The notes: a model not told the origin generated them from the sequence alone. Shown: positions 1 to 9,315, counted from the stretch's first letter. The stretch: 64,000 nucleotides of DNA from Aminithiophilus ramosus (GCF_018069705.1 NZ_CP072943.1:2879945-2943944); one strand, 5' to 3'. Numbers and translations are program-made.

Positions 1-1127
1 TTGGGCGAATCGGTGACGCCCAGCCCCCCCTCGAAACTCTTCCAGCAGGGCTCGTCGATGCAGGTATCGGGGACCAGACGGACTCCGGCCTCCTCGAGGC
101 GACGGCGCTCGCCGGAGCGCTCGGCCAGTTCGAGGGCGTCGAAGGAGGTGAGGACCCAGAAGGCCACGCCGTCGCGGACCTTCCTGCCCCGCATGAGGAC
201 CTCCAGCTCGCGGATCTGGTCGTGGCTGTAGTGGGGACAGCCGAGCATGACGAGGTTGATCGGCCCCCCCTCTTCGGAGAGCTCCTCCTCCTTGGCCTTC
301 AGGTCGGCCATAACGATCGGACGCGACGAGGCGGGGACGGGATTTCCGCCGAAGGCGGCCTCGAGCGTCGGCGCCTCGGGCGTGACGCCGACGATGTGGT
401 ACATGGCGACGGCGCCGCTGGTGTTCAGTTCCGCCCCGAGGTAGAGGAGGGCCTCCGGCGAGGGACGGCGCGGCATGTGGCGGAAGCGCAGGACGGGGAC
501 GGCGCTCCCGGCGAACTCGCCGATGCACCAGCCCAGAAGGCCCCAGTCGTAGGGCTCCTCGGGCCAGAAATCGACGTCGACGAGCAGGGTACCCCGGCGG
601 TTCTCCTCGAAGTGGAGGCCGTAGAGGGGCGTCTTGCCCGTCACGGCCGCAGCCAGGGCGCTCACCGAGGACTCCCGGCTCGACCGGGCCCCCAGGACGG
701 AGTTGACGTAGGGCGTGGCGCTCGACTCGGAGAAGGCCACGTGCTCGCCGAAGGAGGGAACGTTTCCGGCCAGCTCGGGCGTGCAGCAGAAGGTGAGCCT
801 GGCCCCGATCCGGCGGTAGACGTCGATCGTCCTCAAAGCCAGATCGAGCTCGGCCTGGCTCACGCCGTAATGGTTCGTCAGGTTTCGGACGTCCCAGCAG
901 GGGTTCGTCGTCGGCGTCACCCTGCAGACGGCGCCGCCGTTCACGAGGAGCTCGCACCAGTAGGTGTCCCCCTCCTGACCGCTGAGGGCGACGTGGGCCC
1001 GGGAGACGTCGATCATGCGCTCGGCGTCGAAGGCCTTGCCCAGGGCGACCTGGAGCTCCATCGCCTTCTGGACGCCCGGCCCGCAGGAACCGTCGAGCAT
1101 TCGTTTTTCATCGTCGCTGAGAATCAT
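1..1127 (-). CDS. Aconitase X (AcnX/DUF521) catalytic subunit, partial
   Basis: The protein reads from ATG at 1127 and runs off the left edge, so its C-terminus is missing. It begins MILSDDEKRMLDGSCGPGVQ, the usual AcnX start, followed by a stretch on substrate and iron-sulfur handling (VTPTTNPCWD) and, at the very edge, the late family motif TDSPK. About 375 residues are visible of the roughly 400-420 typical for the large subunit. AcnX proteins are hydro-lyases; known members dehydrate cis-3-hydroxy-L-proline or mevalonate 5-phosphate, and the small subunit (DUF126) may be fused or separate. It lies 53 bases downstream of a 2-hydroxyacid dehydrogenase on the same strand, with a GntR regulator beyond, so a small catabolic operon is likely. 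The substrate cannot be decided from sequence. RBS GGAGG lies 8 bases upstream of the ATG. Confidence 0.85.
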   Translation of the reverse strand, partial: MILSDDEKRMLDGSCGPGVQKAMELQVALGKAFDAERMIDVSRAHVALSGQEGDTYWCELLVNGGAVCRVTPTTNPCWDVRNLTNHYGVSQAELDLALRTIDVYRRIGARLTFCCTPELAGNVPSFGEHVAFSESSATPYVNSVLGARSSRESSVSALAAAVTGKTPLYGLHFEENRRGTLLVDVDFWPEEPYDWGLLGWCIGEFAGSAVPVLRFRHMPRRPSPEALLYLGAELNTSGAVAMYHIVGVTPEAPTLEAAFGGNPVPASSRPIVMADLKAKEEELSEEGGPINLVMLGCPHYSHDQIRELEVLMRGRKVRDGVAFWVLTSFDALELAERSGERRRLEEAGVRLVPDTCIDEPCWKSFEGGLGVTDSP

Positions 1128-1180
1128 CGCAGAGGCCTCCTTGAAGATAGACGTGTCCGGAAAAAGGGACGAAAAAGCCG

Positions 1181-2155
1181 TCACTTCGAATCGACGCGAT
1201 CCCGGACGGGCCGTCCCTGAAGGACGTCGATGACGTTCTCCGTCGCCCGCCGCCTCAACTCGCCGAAGGACTGTTCGGAAAGGTAGGAGATGTGGGGCGT
1301 CACCAGGATCGGGGGACAGTGGAAGACGGGATCGGAAAGGCAGGGCGGCTCGCGGCGGACGACGTCCAGAGAGGCCCCGGCCAGACGGCCTCCGTTCACG
1401 GCGTCGACGAGGGCCTCCTCGTCGACGATGGCGCCCCGGGCCGTGTTGATGACGTAGGCCGTCGGCTTCATCAGGGCGAGGGCGGCGCCGTCGATCATCC
1501 CCTCCGTCTCGGCCGTCAGCTTGGCGTTGACGCTGAGAAAATCGGCCTGGCGGAACCCCTCCTCCCAGGCGACGGGAAGAACGCCGAGCGACTCGAAACG
1601 GGAGGGCTCCACGTAAGGATCGAAGGCCAGAACGTCCATGCCCAGGGCCTTGGCCTTGCGGGCCACGGTGCCGCCGATGCGCCCCAGACCGACGACGAAG
1701 AGGGTCGACCCGGCGATGCGCCTCACGGGATCCTTCACGGCCGGAGCCCCCCAGAGTCCCGCCTCCAGGGCCGGACCGTAGGCGGTGATCTTTTTGTTGG
1801 CGTGGTAGATGGAGGCGATCACGTGGTCCGAAACGTCCTCGACGCAGTAGCCGGGGACGAAGGTGACCTCGATCCCCCTCTCGCGGGCCGCCCGGTAATC
1901 GACGCGGTCGTAGCCGCCGCCGAAGACGGAGAGGATCCGGCAGCGGTCGAGGCGCTCGATCGTCTCCCGGGGCATGTCGACGTACACCTGACAGAGAATC
2001 CCCTCGGCCTCGGAGCCGAAGGCGTCGAGATCGGCCCCGTAGTCGTTGCCCGAGAAGCGAAGGTCGCAGCCGGGAAAGGCCTTTTCGAGAAGGGCCTTTT
2101 CGACGTCGTAATCGGGCCACTCTTCGTCGATGATCCAGATCAAGGGTTTGCTCAT
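1181..2155 (-). CDS. D-isomer-specific 2-hydroxyacid dehydrogenase
   Basis: NAD(P)-dependent oxidoreductase of the phosphoglycerate dehydrogenase-like family, 324 residues. The Rossmann motif GLGRIG is at 156-161, the catalytic Arg is R240 in NTARG, the Glu is E269 in RREPP and the acid/base His is H288 in TPHIS, so the active site looks intact. I chose the ATG at 2155, preceded by GGGAGGA, over an upstream in-frame start at 2236 whose N-terminal extension has no family match. It sits between aconitase X and a GntR regulator and probably acts on a 2-hydroxy or 2-oxo acid in the same route. The exact substrate is unknown. Confidence 0.9.
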   Translation of the reverse strand: MSKPLIWIIDEEWPDYDVEKALLEKAFPGCDLRFSGNDYGADLDAFGSEAEGILCQVYVDMPRETIERLDRCRILSVFGGGYDRVDYRAARERGIEVTFVPGYCVEDVSDHVIASIYHANKKITAYGPALEAGLWGAPAVKDPVRRIAGSTLFVVGLGRIGGTVARKAKALGMDVLAFDPYVEPSRFESLGVLPVAWEEGFRQADFLSVNAKLTAETEGMIDGAALALMKPTAYVINTARGAIVDEEALVDAVNGGRLAGASLDVVRREPPCLSDPVFHCPPILVTPHISYLSEQSFGELRRRATENVIDVLQGRPVRDRVDSK

Positions 2156-2242
2156 CGCGATGCGTCCTCCCATCGTCCTGGCGTCGCCGCACAGGGGATA
2201 CTTTTGAAATACTGCCGGTATACCGACGGAGCGCAAAAAAAT

Positions 2243-2902
2243 TTAGGGCTTGAGGTACCGTTCGAAGATGTAGCGTTCGCTCTGGCGGATGTGCCGCGTC
2301 AGAAGCTCGTGGAGGACCTCCTCGTCGCGGTTGCGGAGGGCCTCCAGAATCTCCAGGTGCTGGCCGACGCTGTTGCGGGCGTCGGCCAGGGAACGGGCCG
2401 AGAGAAGCTGAAAGCGCTGGATCTGACTGAAAAAGGTCTCCAGGATCTGGCGCAGTCTGCCGTTGGCCGTCCTGGCGACGATGAGGGAATGAAACCTGCC
2501 GTCGAGATCGTTCAGCTCTCCCCAGGGCGCCGTCTCTCCCGCCTCGATCTTTTCCAGCAGGGCCTTCCAGCCCGCCTGAAGTTCGTCGATCTCCCCTTCG
2601 GTGATCCGGTGAACGGCCGAACGGGCCGCCAGAGGCTCCAGGTGGACGCGGATCTCGTAGATCTCCTTCACGTCCTCCAGGGAGATTTCGGCGACGAAGG
2701 CCCCCTTCCCCGGGACGAGGCGGACGAAGCCCTCCCGTTCGAGCTGACGCAGGACCTCCCGGACGGGCGTCCGGCTGATGTCGAGCTCCTGGGCCAGGCG
2801 GTTTTCGCTGAGAGGCTCCCCCTCGTGGAAGCGGTTTTTCAAAATGGCCTCTTTGATCCATTCGTAGGCCTTGACGGAAAGGCGGGGGTCTTTTTTCTGC
2901 AT
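2243..2902 (-). CDS. GntR-family (FadR/FCD) transcriptional regulator
   Basis: 219-residue regulator. The N-terminal winged helix-turn-helix carries the GntR signature around LDISRTPVREVLRQLEREG (about residues 40-60). The C-terminal helical FCD domain has the expected metal/ligand residues, including DGRFHSLIV and a late QHLEIL / LTRHI pair. The ATG at 2902 has GAGGAGG upstream. It is probably the local regulator of the 2-hydroxyacid dehydrogenase/aconitase X genes that follow 87 bases downstream, responding to a small carboxylate; that is inferred from position. Confidence 0.9.
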   Translation of the reverse strand: MQKKDPRLSVKAYEWIKEAILKNRFHEGEPLSENRLAQELDISRTPVREVLRQLEREGFVRLVPGKGAFVAEISLEDVKEIYEIRVHLEPLAARSAVHRITEGEIDELQAGWKALLEKIEAGETAPWGELNDLDGRFHSLIVARTANGRLRQILETFFSQIQRFQLLSARSLADARNSVGQHLEILEALRNRDEEVLHELLTRHIRQSERYIFERYLKP

Positions 2903-2936
2903 CGAAACGGAAGGCCTCCTCGGCTTGAATACTGAC

Positions 2937-2965
2937 AAAATACACTCTGGATTCTGATCTGTCAA
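2937..2965 (-). promoter_or_regulatory. Sigma70-type promoter of the GntR/hydroxyacid operon
   Basis: On the minus strand TTGACA (2965-2960) and TATTTT (2942-2937) are separated by exactly 17 bases, 35 bases upstream of the regulator start codon. The region is much richer in A+T than its surroundings. Confidence 0.7.
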
Positions 2966-3230
2966 TCTTGAGCGCCTTTCAGACAACGGTCCGATCCGAT
3001 GACAGGAAAGAGGACCGACAGCAAACGCCTCGGGAGGCGACGGGAATACCCCTCGGAAGCCCTCTGTCGTCGGCTCCCGGCCAAAGGGAGACCTTCCCGG
3101 CGGAGCCGACTCGTGCCTGCCATGCCGATGACGGGAAAGCCCCTTGGGACCGACAGACTCCCGGAAGAGAAAGGAGTCCCTCCGCCGGAAGTTCCTCCCG
3201 TCTCCGCCCCCCGGGAGAGAGTCGGAACGG

Positions 3231-3261
3231 AAAAAGAGCCGCCTCGAGGCCGGCTCTTTTT
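3231..3261 (-). terminator. Bidirectional intrinsic terminator after patB
   Basis: Eleven-base arms AAAAAGAGCCG / CGGCTCTTTTT flank a smaller CCTCGAGG palindrome, giving a stem with a T run on either strand. It lies 87 bases past the stop of the aminotransferase-like gene at 3348. The remaining bases between 2966 and 3347 hold no gene I can support. Confidence 0.75.
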
Positions 3262-3347
3262 CCGCGATTCTTTCACCCTTTCCGCCCCTCCGGGCTCTGA
3301 AAGGGCCTCGAAGACCTCCGGTAAGGAGGAGAGGAAACCGTTCCGCG

Positions 3348-4523
3348 TCAGCGGGGAAGCGCCCTGACGGCCCTTTCGATCCGCCTCAGCGCCTCTTCCA
3401 GCGTCGACCGGGGACAGGCGAGGACGAGACGCTCGAAACCCGCTCCGGCGGGGCCGAAGATGTGCCCCTCGTCCAGCCAGACCCGGGCATCGTGAAGCAT
3501 GAGGGCCTCCAGTTCCGAGGCCGACAGCCCCAGCTCCCGGCAGTCGACCCAGGCCAGGTAGGTCCCCTCGGGTTCGATGAGGCGGAGCTCGGGGAGACGT
3601 TCGGCCAGGAAGGAGCGCAGAAAGGCGATGTTCCCCTCGATGTAGCGGAGGAGATCTTCGAGCCAGGCCTCGCCGTGGAGGTAGGCCGCCTCGGCGGCGA
3701 CTTGGGCGAAGACGTTGGGCCTCTTGAGCCCCAGGGCGAACATGTGGTCGCGGAAGCGCTCTCTCCGGCTCTCGTCGGCGAGGATGACCGTCGAGTACTG
3801 GAGACCGGCCAGGTTGAAGGTCTTGCTGGGGGCGACGCAGAGGGCCGACGAGGCGGCAAAGGCCTCTCCCAGGGAGGCGAAGGGGATCTGACGGTTCGGC
3901 GCGTAGACGAGGTCGCCGTGGATCTCGTCGGCGATGATGAAAAGGCCGTGACGGAAGGCGATCTCCCCCAGGCGGCGCAGCTCCTCCTCGGTCCAGACGC
4001 GGCCCACCGGATTGTGGGGACTGCAGAGGACGAGGGCCGTCGTCTGCGGATCGGCGGCCTTGCGCTCGAGGTCGTCGAAGTCCATGACGTAGCGCTCTCC
4101 GTCGAAGACGAGGGGATTCTCGACGATGTGGCGGCCGTTGCGCTTCACGCAGTCGTAGAAGGGGTAGTAGACGGGCGTCTGAAGGATGACGCCCTCGCCG
4201 GGAAGGGTGAAGAGGCCGATGAGGAGGCTCACGGCGGGAACGACGCCGGGACAGAAGGAAAGCCATTCCGGATCGGGTCGCCACCCCTGGCGGCGGCCCA
4301 GCCAGTCGGCCAGGGCCTCGTCGCAGCGGGGCGCCGGGGCGCCGTAACCGAAGATCCCGTGACGGGCCCTCTCGACGAGGGCCTCCCTCACGGCCGCGGG
4401 AGCCTCGAAATCCATGTCGGCCACCCAGAGGGGCAGGAGATCGGCCTCGGCCAGATCCCATTTCATCGAACCCGTGCCGCGCCGCTCGATGACGCGGTCG
4501 AAGACGCTGTCGTGCAGATCCAC
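3348..4523 (-). CDS. patB: PatB/MalY-type PLP-dependent cystathionine beta-lyase (C-S lyase)
   Basis: Fold-type I PLP enzyme of 391 residues, full length for the PatB/MalY group. It shows WVADMDF near residue 33, the FGYG motif near 58, SPHNPVG at 168-174, ADEIHGDL at 198-205 and the PLP lysine K234 in APSKTFNLAG. These enzymes cleave C-S bonds of cystathionine, cysteine or related amino acids, giving pyruvate, ammonia and a thiol; some double as aminotransferases or regulators. The start is GTG at 4523 with AGGAGG seven bases upstream. It is 49 bases downstream of an anchored protein on the same strand and may share its transcript. Confidence 0.88.
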   Translation of the reverse strand: MDLHDSVFDRVIERRGTGSMKWDLAEADLLPLWVADMDFEAPAAVREALVERARHGIFGYGAPAPRCDEALADWLGRRQGWRPDPEWLSFCPGVVPAVSLLIGLFTLPGEGVILQTPVYYPFYDCVKRNGRHIVENPLVFDGERYVMDFDDLERKAADPQTTALVLCSPHNPVGRVWTEEELRRLGEIAFRHGLFIIADEIHGDLVYAPNRQIPFASLGEAFAASSALCVAPSKTFNLAGLQYSTVILADESRRERFRDHMFALGLKRPNVFAQVAAEAAYLHGEAWLEDLLRYIEGNIAFLRSFLAERLPELRLIEPEGTYLAWVDCRELGLSASELEALMLHDARVWLDEGHIFGPAGAGFERLVLACPRSTLEEALRRIERAVRALPR

Positions 4524-4572
4524 AACAATTCCTCCTCAGCAGAAAGACGGATCGGAAGACGGGGCCCGAAGG

Positions 4573-6111
4573 TCAGGCCCCGCCGCTTCGGGAAAGGACG
4601 CGCAGAAGGGCCTCGCCGGGAGAGAGGAAGCGGAGGGAGAGGGCTTCGATCCTTTCGGCTATGGCTTCCAGCAGTTGGGCCGCCCGGGCGAGTCGGTCGT
4701 CGAGGGGGGCCAGGCGAAGGAGCAGAGGGGTCAGGGCCTCGTCCAGCCGGGCCGTGGAGAGGTAGAAGCCGCCGTAGCCGTCGGGATCGAGAGGCTCCCG
4801 GAAGGGGCCCGTCTCCTCGACCGGAAGGGGCAGGCCGGCCGGATCGAGAATCCCCAGGAGGAGTCGTTTCGGGTCGGCGGCGACGGTGACGTCGGCAAAG
4901 GCCTGGAGCGTCGCAGCCCGCGACCAGCCTTCGGCCGTCACGTCACCGAAGGGGATGGGCTGGGGGAGGGAGAGGACTCTTTCGAGAAGCGTCTCGGCCA
5001 GATCGGGCCGGGAGGGATGCAGGAGGAGGTAGAGCCCCGGAGTCTCGCCCAGAGGCGAGTGGGCCCTTCCGCCGACGACGGCGACGACGGGCCCGGCGAA
5101 AAGGGATTCCCTCTCCTCGCGAGTCAGGTGGAAGAGTCCGTCGAGGAAGGAGGCGATTTCGTCCGCCCCGGCCTCCTCCCCGGCACGGGAAAGGAGGTCC
5201 GCGACGCCTCCGAAATCGACGTTCCGCAGGCGGCCGGCCGCGACGACCAGGGGAGAGCCGCCGCCGACGAGGGGCGATATCTCCCCGAGAGGGAGCGAGC
5301 CCCCTCTCTCGGCCTCCGTGGCCAGCAGATCCCAGGCGTTGGTCTTCAGCCGGACGAGGCCGTCGCCTCCCTGTCGATCGAAGGCGACCGAAAGGAGAAG
5401 GCGGCTCCCCTCGGGCAGAGACCGCGAGGCGAAGAGCGGCTCGGCCTCGACGAGGGCCGAAGACAGGGAGAGGGCGATGTCGACGAGCCCCGCCGGGGGC
5501 GCGTCGACAGGATGGCGACACGCCTCATCGCCGGCGGCCTCGACCATGGCCGCCAGGACCTCGGGGGTGGAGGCCGCCAGGAGGAGGGCCCTGCCGCGAT
5601 CCTCCCAGAGGGCGAAGTAGGTGGCCAGAAGACGTTTCTCGTCCTTCAGGACGCCCAGGGGGCTGACGTGGGGCAGATCGAGCGCAAAGGGCTCCAGGGC
5701 CAGGCCGGAGTGGGCCGCCGCCGCCTGAAGGAGCAGGCCCCTGACGAGAGGTTCGGGCTCGCGGGAGGTCACGGCATAGGCCCCCTCGAGACGGGCCGTC
5801 CCGTCGCCGGAGAGGGCGAGGCGGACGGCGAAGGGCCCCAGGTGGGACAGGACGTCGCCGAACTTGAGGACCAGAAGGCCCGGAAGAGGATCGTCTCCCT
5901 CGAGTCCTCCGGCGAGGGCCTCCAGCGCGGGAGAGGCCCAGGCGCCGAGGGCCGCTCCGTCGGGAGAGCGCAAAGAGACCTCCAGATCGCCCGAGAGGGC
6001 CCGGGTCATGAAGAGGGCGGGGTCCGGCGGCCCCTCCCGAAGACGCTGGTGAATCAGGAGCCCGACGAGAAGGGCGGCGACGGCCGCCAGCATCAGCACG
6101 GCTTTTTTCAT
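4573..6111 (-). CDS. Membrane-anchored protein of unknown function
   Basis: 512 residues; I do not recognise the family. It starts MKKAVLMLAAVAALLVG, a single hydrophobic anchor or uncleaved signal, and the rest is soluble and rich in Leu, Ala and Glu with repeating beta-strand/helix patterns. This resembles the large periplasmic DUF3352-like proteins only in general layout. No cysteine follows the hydrophobic stretch in lipobox form. I chose the ATG at 6111 rather than the in-frame start at 6246, because the upstream part lacks protein character. It lies upstream of patB on the same strand. Confidence 0.7.
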   Translation of the reverse strand: MKKAVLMLAAVAALLVGLLIHQRLREGPPDPALFMTRALSGDLEVSLRSPDGAALGAWASPALEALAGGLEGDDPLPGLLVLKFGDVLSHLGPFAVRLALSGDGTARLEGAYAVTSREPEPLVRGLLLQAAAAHSGLALEPFALDLPHVSPLGVLKDEKRLLATYFALWEDRGRALLLAASTPEVLAAMVEAAGDEACRHPVDAPPAGLVDIALSLSSALVEAEPLFASRSLPEGSRLLLSVAFDRQGGDGLVRLKTNAWDLLATEAERGGSLPLGEISPLVGGGSPLVVAAGRLRNVDFGGVADLLSRAGEEAGADEIASFLDGLFHLTREERESLFAGPVVAVVGGRAHSPLGETPGLYLLLHPSRPDLAETLLERVLSLPQPIPFGDVTAEGWSRAATLQAFADVTVAADPKRLLLGILDPAGLPLPVEETGPFREPLDPDGYGGFYLSTARLDEALTPLLLRLAPLDDRLARAAQLLEAIAERIEALSLRFLSPGEALLRVLSRSGGA

Positions 6112-6302
6112 CTTGTGAGACAGGCCTCCCTGCGGAAATGATGGCGCTCCCACTAAAGCACAGTCGCCCTCTCCGGGCAAGACGGGAAGAGACGACGTGA
6201 CGTCATCGGACAGGGCGTCGTTTCGGGAGGAGACCCAACACCTCACCTTCCCTTCCCTTCCGGACCAGTCTACACCGCTCCTTTCGGCCCCTCAAGATTC
6301 CC

Positions 6303-7643
6303 TCAGGCCAGGACGTCTCCCAGGGCTCCTCGGGCGCCGTCGACCATGAAAAGAATCTCCTCTTCGGAAATGACATAGGGCGGCATGAAGTAGAGGACGT
6401 CGCCGAGAGGACGGAGCAGAACGCCCCTTTCAAGGGCCCTGCGGTAGACGGCATGGCCCATGCGGCGCGACCTGTCGAAGGGCCTCTTTTCCGGCCCTTC
6501 GACGAGCTCGACGGCCGTCACCATGCCGAGACGGCGGACCTCCCCCACATGACGGTGTCCCTCGAAACGGCTCCGGACAGCCTCTTCGAGGAAGGCTCCC
6601 CTGACGGCGTTGGCCTCCAGAACCCCCTCGCCGAAGAGATCGAGGGTCCTGCAGGCCAGGGCACAGGCCAGGGCATTGCCCGTGTAGCTGTGGCTGTGGA
6701 GAAAGGCCTTCCCCTCGCCGTAGTCGCCGTAGAAGGCGCCATAGACGTCCTCCGTCGTCACCGTCAGGGAGAGGGGGAGATAGCCCCCGGTGATCCCCTT
6801 GGAGACGAGGAGGAAATCGGGCGAGACCGAGGCCTGCTCGCAGGCGAAAAGGGTGCCCGATCGGCCCATGCCGACGGCGATCTCGTCGGCGATGAGATGG
6901 ACTCTGGCCTCGTCGCAGGCCCTCCGGAGACGGGAGAGATAGGTCGGCGGATACATCTTCATCCCCGCCGCCCCCTGAAGAAGAGGCTCGACGATGACGG
7001 CGCAGATCTCCCGGCCCCTTTCGGCGAGACAGGCCTCCATGGCCGAAAAGCAGGGGGCGTCGCAGCCCTGTCGCTCCCTGCCGAAGGGACAGCGGAAGCA
7101 GTCCGGCGACGGGACCTTGACCGTCTCCATCAGAAGGGGGCGGAAGACCTCGCCGTAGAGGCCGATCCCCCCCACGGCCAGGGCGCCGAGGGTCTCGCCG
7201 TGGTAGCCGTCGGAGAAGGAGAGAAAGAGACGGCGCCCGTCGCCGCGAAGGCGATGGTACTGAAAGCTCATCTTGAGGGCCACCTCGACGGCGGCCGATC
7301 CGTTATCGGCGAAAAAGACCCGGCTCAGCCCCGGCGGGGCCAGGGCGACGAGGCGTTCGGCCAGTTCGATGGCCCCTTCGTGGCTGAAGTCGCTGAAGAT
7401 GCAGTGAGCCACCTTCTCCGCCTGACGGCGGAGGGCCTCGTTGAGGTCCTCGTTGCCGTGGCCGAAGAGGTTGACCCACCAGGAGGAGACGGCGTCGAGA
7501 CAGCGCCTCCCCTCGACGTCGTAGAGCCAGACGCCCCGGCCGCAGTCGACGATGAAGGGCGGATGGGCCTCGTAGTCTTTCATCTGAGAACAGGGGTGCC
7601 AGATGCGGGCCCGATCGCGGCGCTGAAGGTCGTGGACGCTCAC
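6303..7643 (-). CDS. bioA: Adenosylmethionine-8-amino-7-oxononanoate aminotransferase (BioA)
   Basis: PLP aminotransferase that converts 7-keto-8-aminopelargonate to 7,8-diaminopelargonate using S-adenosylmethionine, the antepenultimate step of biotin synthesis. The 446-residue protein has the BioA start IWHPCSQMKDYE, WWVNLFGHGN, DGYHGETLG around 146-153, IADEIAVGMGRSG and the PLP lysine K282 in SKGITGGYLPL. The start is GTG at 7643, overlapping the bioD stop as GTGA, with AAGGAG nine bases upstream. It is the last gene of bioYBDA. An insertion of several cysteines around residues 182-199 (CFRCPFG...CDAPCF) is shared by many anaerobe BioA sequences. Confidence 0.95.
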   Translation of the reverse strand: MSVHDLQRRDRARIWHPCSQMKDYEAHPPFIVDCGRGVWLYDVEGRRCLDAVSSWWVNLFGHGNEDLNEALRRQAEKVAHCIFSDFSHEGAIELAERLVALAPPGLSRVFFADNGSAAVEVALKMSFQYHRLRGDGRRLFLSFSDGYHGETLGALAVGGIGLYGEVFRPLLMETVKVPSPDCFRCPFGRERQGCDAPCFSAMEACLAERGREICAVIVEPLLQGAAGMKMYPPTYLSRLRRACDEARVHLIADEIAVGMGRSGTLFACEQASVSPDFLLVSKGITGGYLPLSLTVTTEDVYGAFYGDYGEGKAFLHSHSYTGNALACALACRTLDLFGEGVLEANAVRGAFLEEAVRSRFEGHRHVGEVRRLGMVTAVELVEGPEKRPFDRSRRMGHAVYRRALERGVLLRPLGDVLYFMPPYVISEEEILFMVDGARGALGDVLA

Positions 7644-8356
7644 GGCTGAAAACTCCTTTCGGACGGACGGCGTCCCAGGCCGAACCACTCGCGGAGCCTG
7701 GACGGAAAAAGGACGGCCTCGACGGCGTCGAAGAAGGCTCCCGACGTCGTCCCCTCTTCGACGTGGGGAACGGGGCCCAAGGTCTCAAGGGCCGTGAGTC
7801 GGCCGATCTGGAGGACGTTGTCGGCCTCGCAGAGTTCCCCCCTGCCGCCGTTGAGGACGACGGCCTTCAGGGTCAGTCCCTGCGCGGCGGCGAACTGGGC
7901 CGAAAGAAGGGTCTCGTTGATCGTCCCCAGACCGGCCCGTCCGACGAGGATCGCCTCAAGGCCGAGGCGGAGGGGGATGTGGACGACGAGAGATCCCCCC
8001 TCGTCGAGGGGAACGGCCAGGCCTCCCGCTCCCTCGACGACGAGAAGGTCGTGGCGCCTCAGGAGCTCCCTCCAGGCCCTCTCGACGCCGTCCCACAGGA
8101 AGGCCCTTCCTTCGAGACGGGCCGCCAGATGGGGCGAGAGGGGAGGGCCGAAGAGAAAGGGGCACATGAGCTCGACGGCGTCGTCGAGGCCCGTAGCGGC
8201 CCGGACGACCTCCACGTCGGGAGCGATTCTTCCCGTCCCGACGGGCTTGAACCACCCGGCGTCGACGCCTCGACGGCGCAGGGCCACGACGAGGGCCGCC
8301 GAGAGGGCCGTCTTGCCCACATCCGTCGCCGTTCCCGCCACGAAAAGGGACTTCAC
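7640..8356 (-). CDS. bioD: Dethiobiotin synthetase (BioD)
   Basis: ATP-dependent carboxylase that closes the ureido ring of dethiobiotin. 238 residues; the P-loop GTATDVGKT lies at 8-16, followed by FKPVGTG, and VVEGAGGLAVPLDE is the second nucleotide/metal motif. The start is GTG at 8356, overlapping the bioB stop by four bases (GTGA), and the stop overlaps bioA the same way. This indicates translational coupling along the operon. Confidence 0.95.
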   Translation of the reverse strand: MKSLFVAGTATDVGKTALSAALVVALRRRGVDAGWFKPVGTGRIAPDVEVVRAATGLDDAVELMCPFLFGPPLSPHLAARLEGRAFLWDGVERAWRELLRRHDLLVVEGAGGLAVPLDEGGSLVVHIPLRLGLEAILVGRAGLGTINETLLSAQFAAAQGLTLKAVVLNGGRGELCEADNVLQIGRLTALETLGPVPHVEEGTTSGAFFDAVEAVLFPSRLREWFGLGRRPSERSFQP

Positions 8357-9315
8357 GGTGCCGCCTCCAGCCCCAGAGAGACCAGAAGGGCCCTGTCCTT
8401 CGCCACGTCGCTTCCCGTCGTCGTCAGATAGTCGCCCGTCAGAAGGCCGTCGACGGGCCCCTTCAGCGCCGCAGCCAGAGCGTCGCCCAGGGCCGATCGT
8501 CCTCCGGCGAGACGCAGACGGCTCCGGGGAAGCAGAAAGCGCCAGAGGGCGCAGAGGCGGAGAACGGCGTCGGCCTCCGGCCGGGACCGTCCGGCCAGAG
8601 GCGTTCCGGCCAGGGGGTGCAGAAGATTGACGGGAACCGACTCGGGCCCGATCTCGGCGAGTGCCAGGCCGAGATCGAGGCGATCGGCGTCGCTCTCGCC
8701 GAGGCCGATGATCCCTCCCGAACAGAGGGATAGCCCCCCCTGGCGGGCGGCGCGCAGCGTCCTCACCTTCTCCCGGAAGGAATGGGAGCCGCAGAGGGAG
8801 GGAAAAAAGGACTCCGACGTCTCGAGATTGCAGTGGTAGCGAGAAAGACCGGCCGCCTTGAGGCGTCGGGCCTCCTCGACGTCGATGAGGCCGAAGGAGG
8901 CGCAGAGGGAAAGGCCCGTCGCCTTCCCGAGGCGGGCGATGAGATCGAGCCATCGGTCCAGATCCCCGCCGGGCGATCTTCCCGAGGCGACGAGGGAAAA
9001 GCGCCTCACGCCCGAGGCCTCGATGGCCCGGGCCCGATCGACGAGGGCCTCGTCGGAAAGGGACGACGGATCCAGGAAAGCCACGCTCCGCGACGACTGG
9101 GCGCAGAAGAGGCAATCCTCGCTGCAGCGGGCCGTCCTGACGGAATGGATGGCGCACAAGGAGACGCCCCGGCGGCCGAAGCGGCGGCGCACCTCGGCGG
9201 CCCCGGCCAGGAGAGCCTCCGTCGAGGGGCTTTCATAGAGAAAAAGGGCCTCCTCCCGAGAGAGGGAGAGCCCCGCCTCGAGACGGTCGAGGGCGTCGCC
9301 GACGGAGGTGATCAC
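8353..9315 (-). CDS. bioB: Biotin synthase (BioB)
   Basis: Radical SAM enzyme that inserts sulfur into dethiobiotin. 320 residues. The radical SAM cluster motif CxxxCxxC is C64, C68, C71 in RTARCSEDCLFCAQS. The YHCNLETS stretch carries a [2Fe-2S] ligand, and GIIGLGE is conserved. The start is GTG at 9315, overlapping the bioY stop (GTGA). Together with BioD and BioA it converts 7-keto-8-aminopelargonate to biotin; bioF and the pimelate genes are not in this window. Confidence 0.95.
   Translation of the reverse strand: MITSVGDALDRLEAGLSLSREEALFLYESPSTEALLAGAAEVRRRFGRRGVSLCAIHSVRTARCSEDCLFCAQSSRSVAFLDPSSLSDEALVDRARAIEASGVRRFSLVASGRSPGGDLDRWLDLIARLGKATGLSLCASFGLIDVEEARRLKAAGLSRYHCNLETSESFFPSLCGSHSFREKVRTLRAARQGGLSLCSGGIIGLGESDADRLDLGLALAEIGPESVPVNLLHPLAGTPLAGRSRPEADAVLRLCALWRFLLPRSRLRLAGGRSALGDALAAALKGPVDGLLTGDYLTTTGSDVAKDRALLVSLGLEAAP

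Noticed and set aside
222..1220. Long plus-strand open frames opposite the aconitase X, biotin, thi and lipoprotein genes (one of 1,647 codons at 45155-50098)
   Set aside because: They are antisense shadows caused by high third-position G+C; the minus-strand frames have clear family motifs and ribosome-binding sites.
7640..9157. A single 505-codon minus frame spanning bioD and part of bioB
   Set aside because: The upstream part is an out-of-frame shadow of bioB; bioD starts at GTG 8356 with a GTGA overlap.
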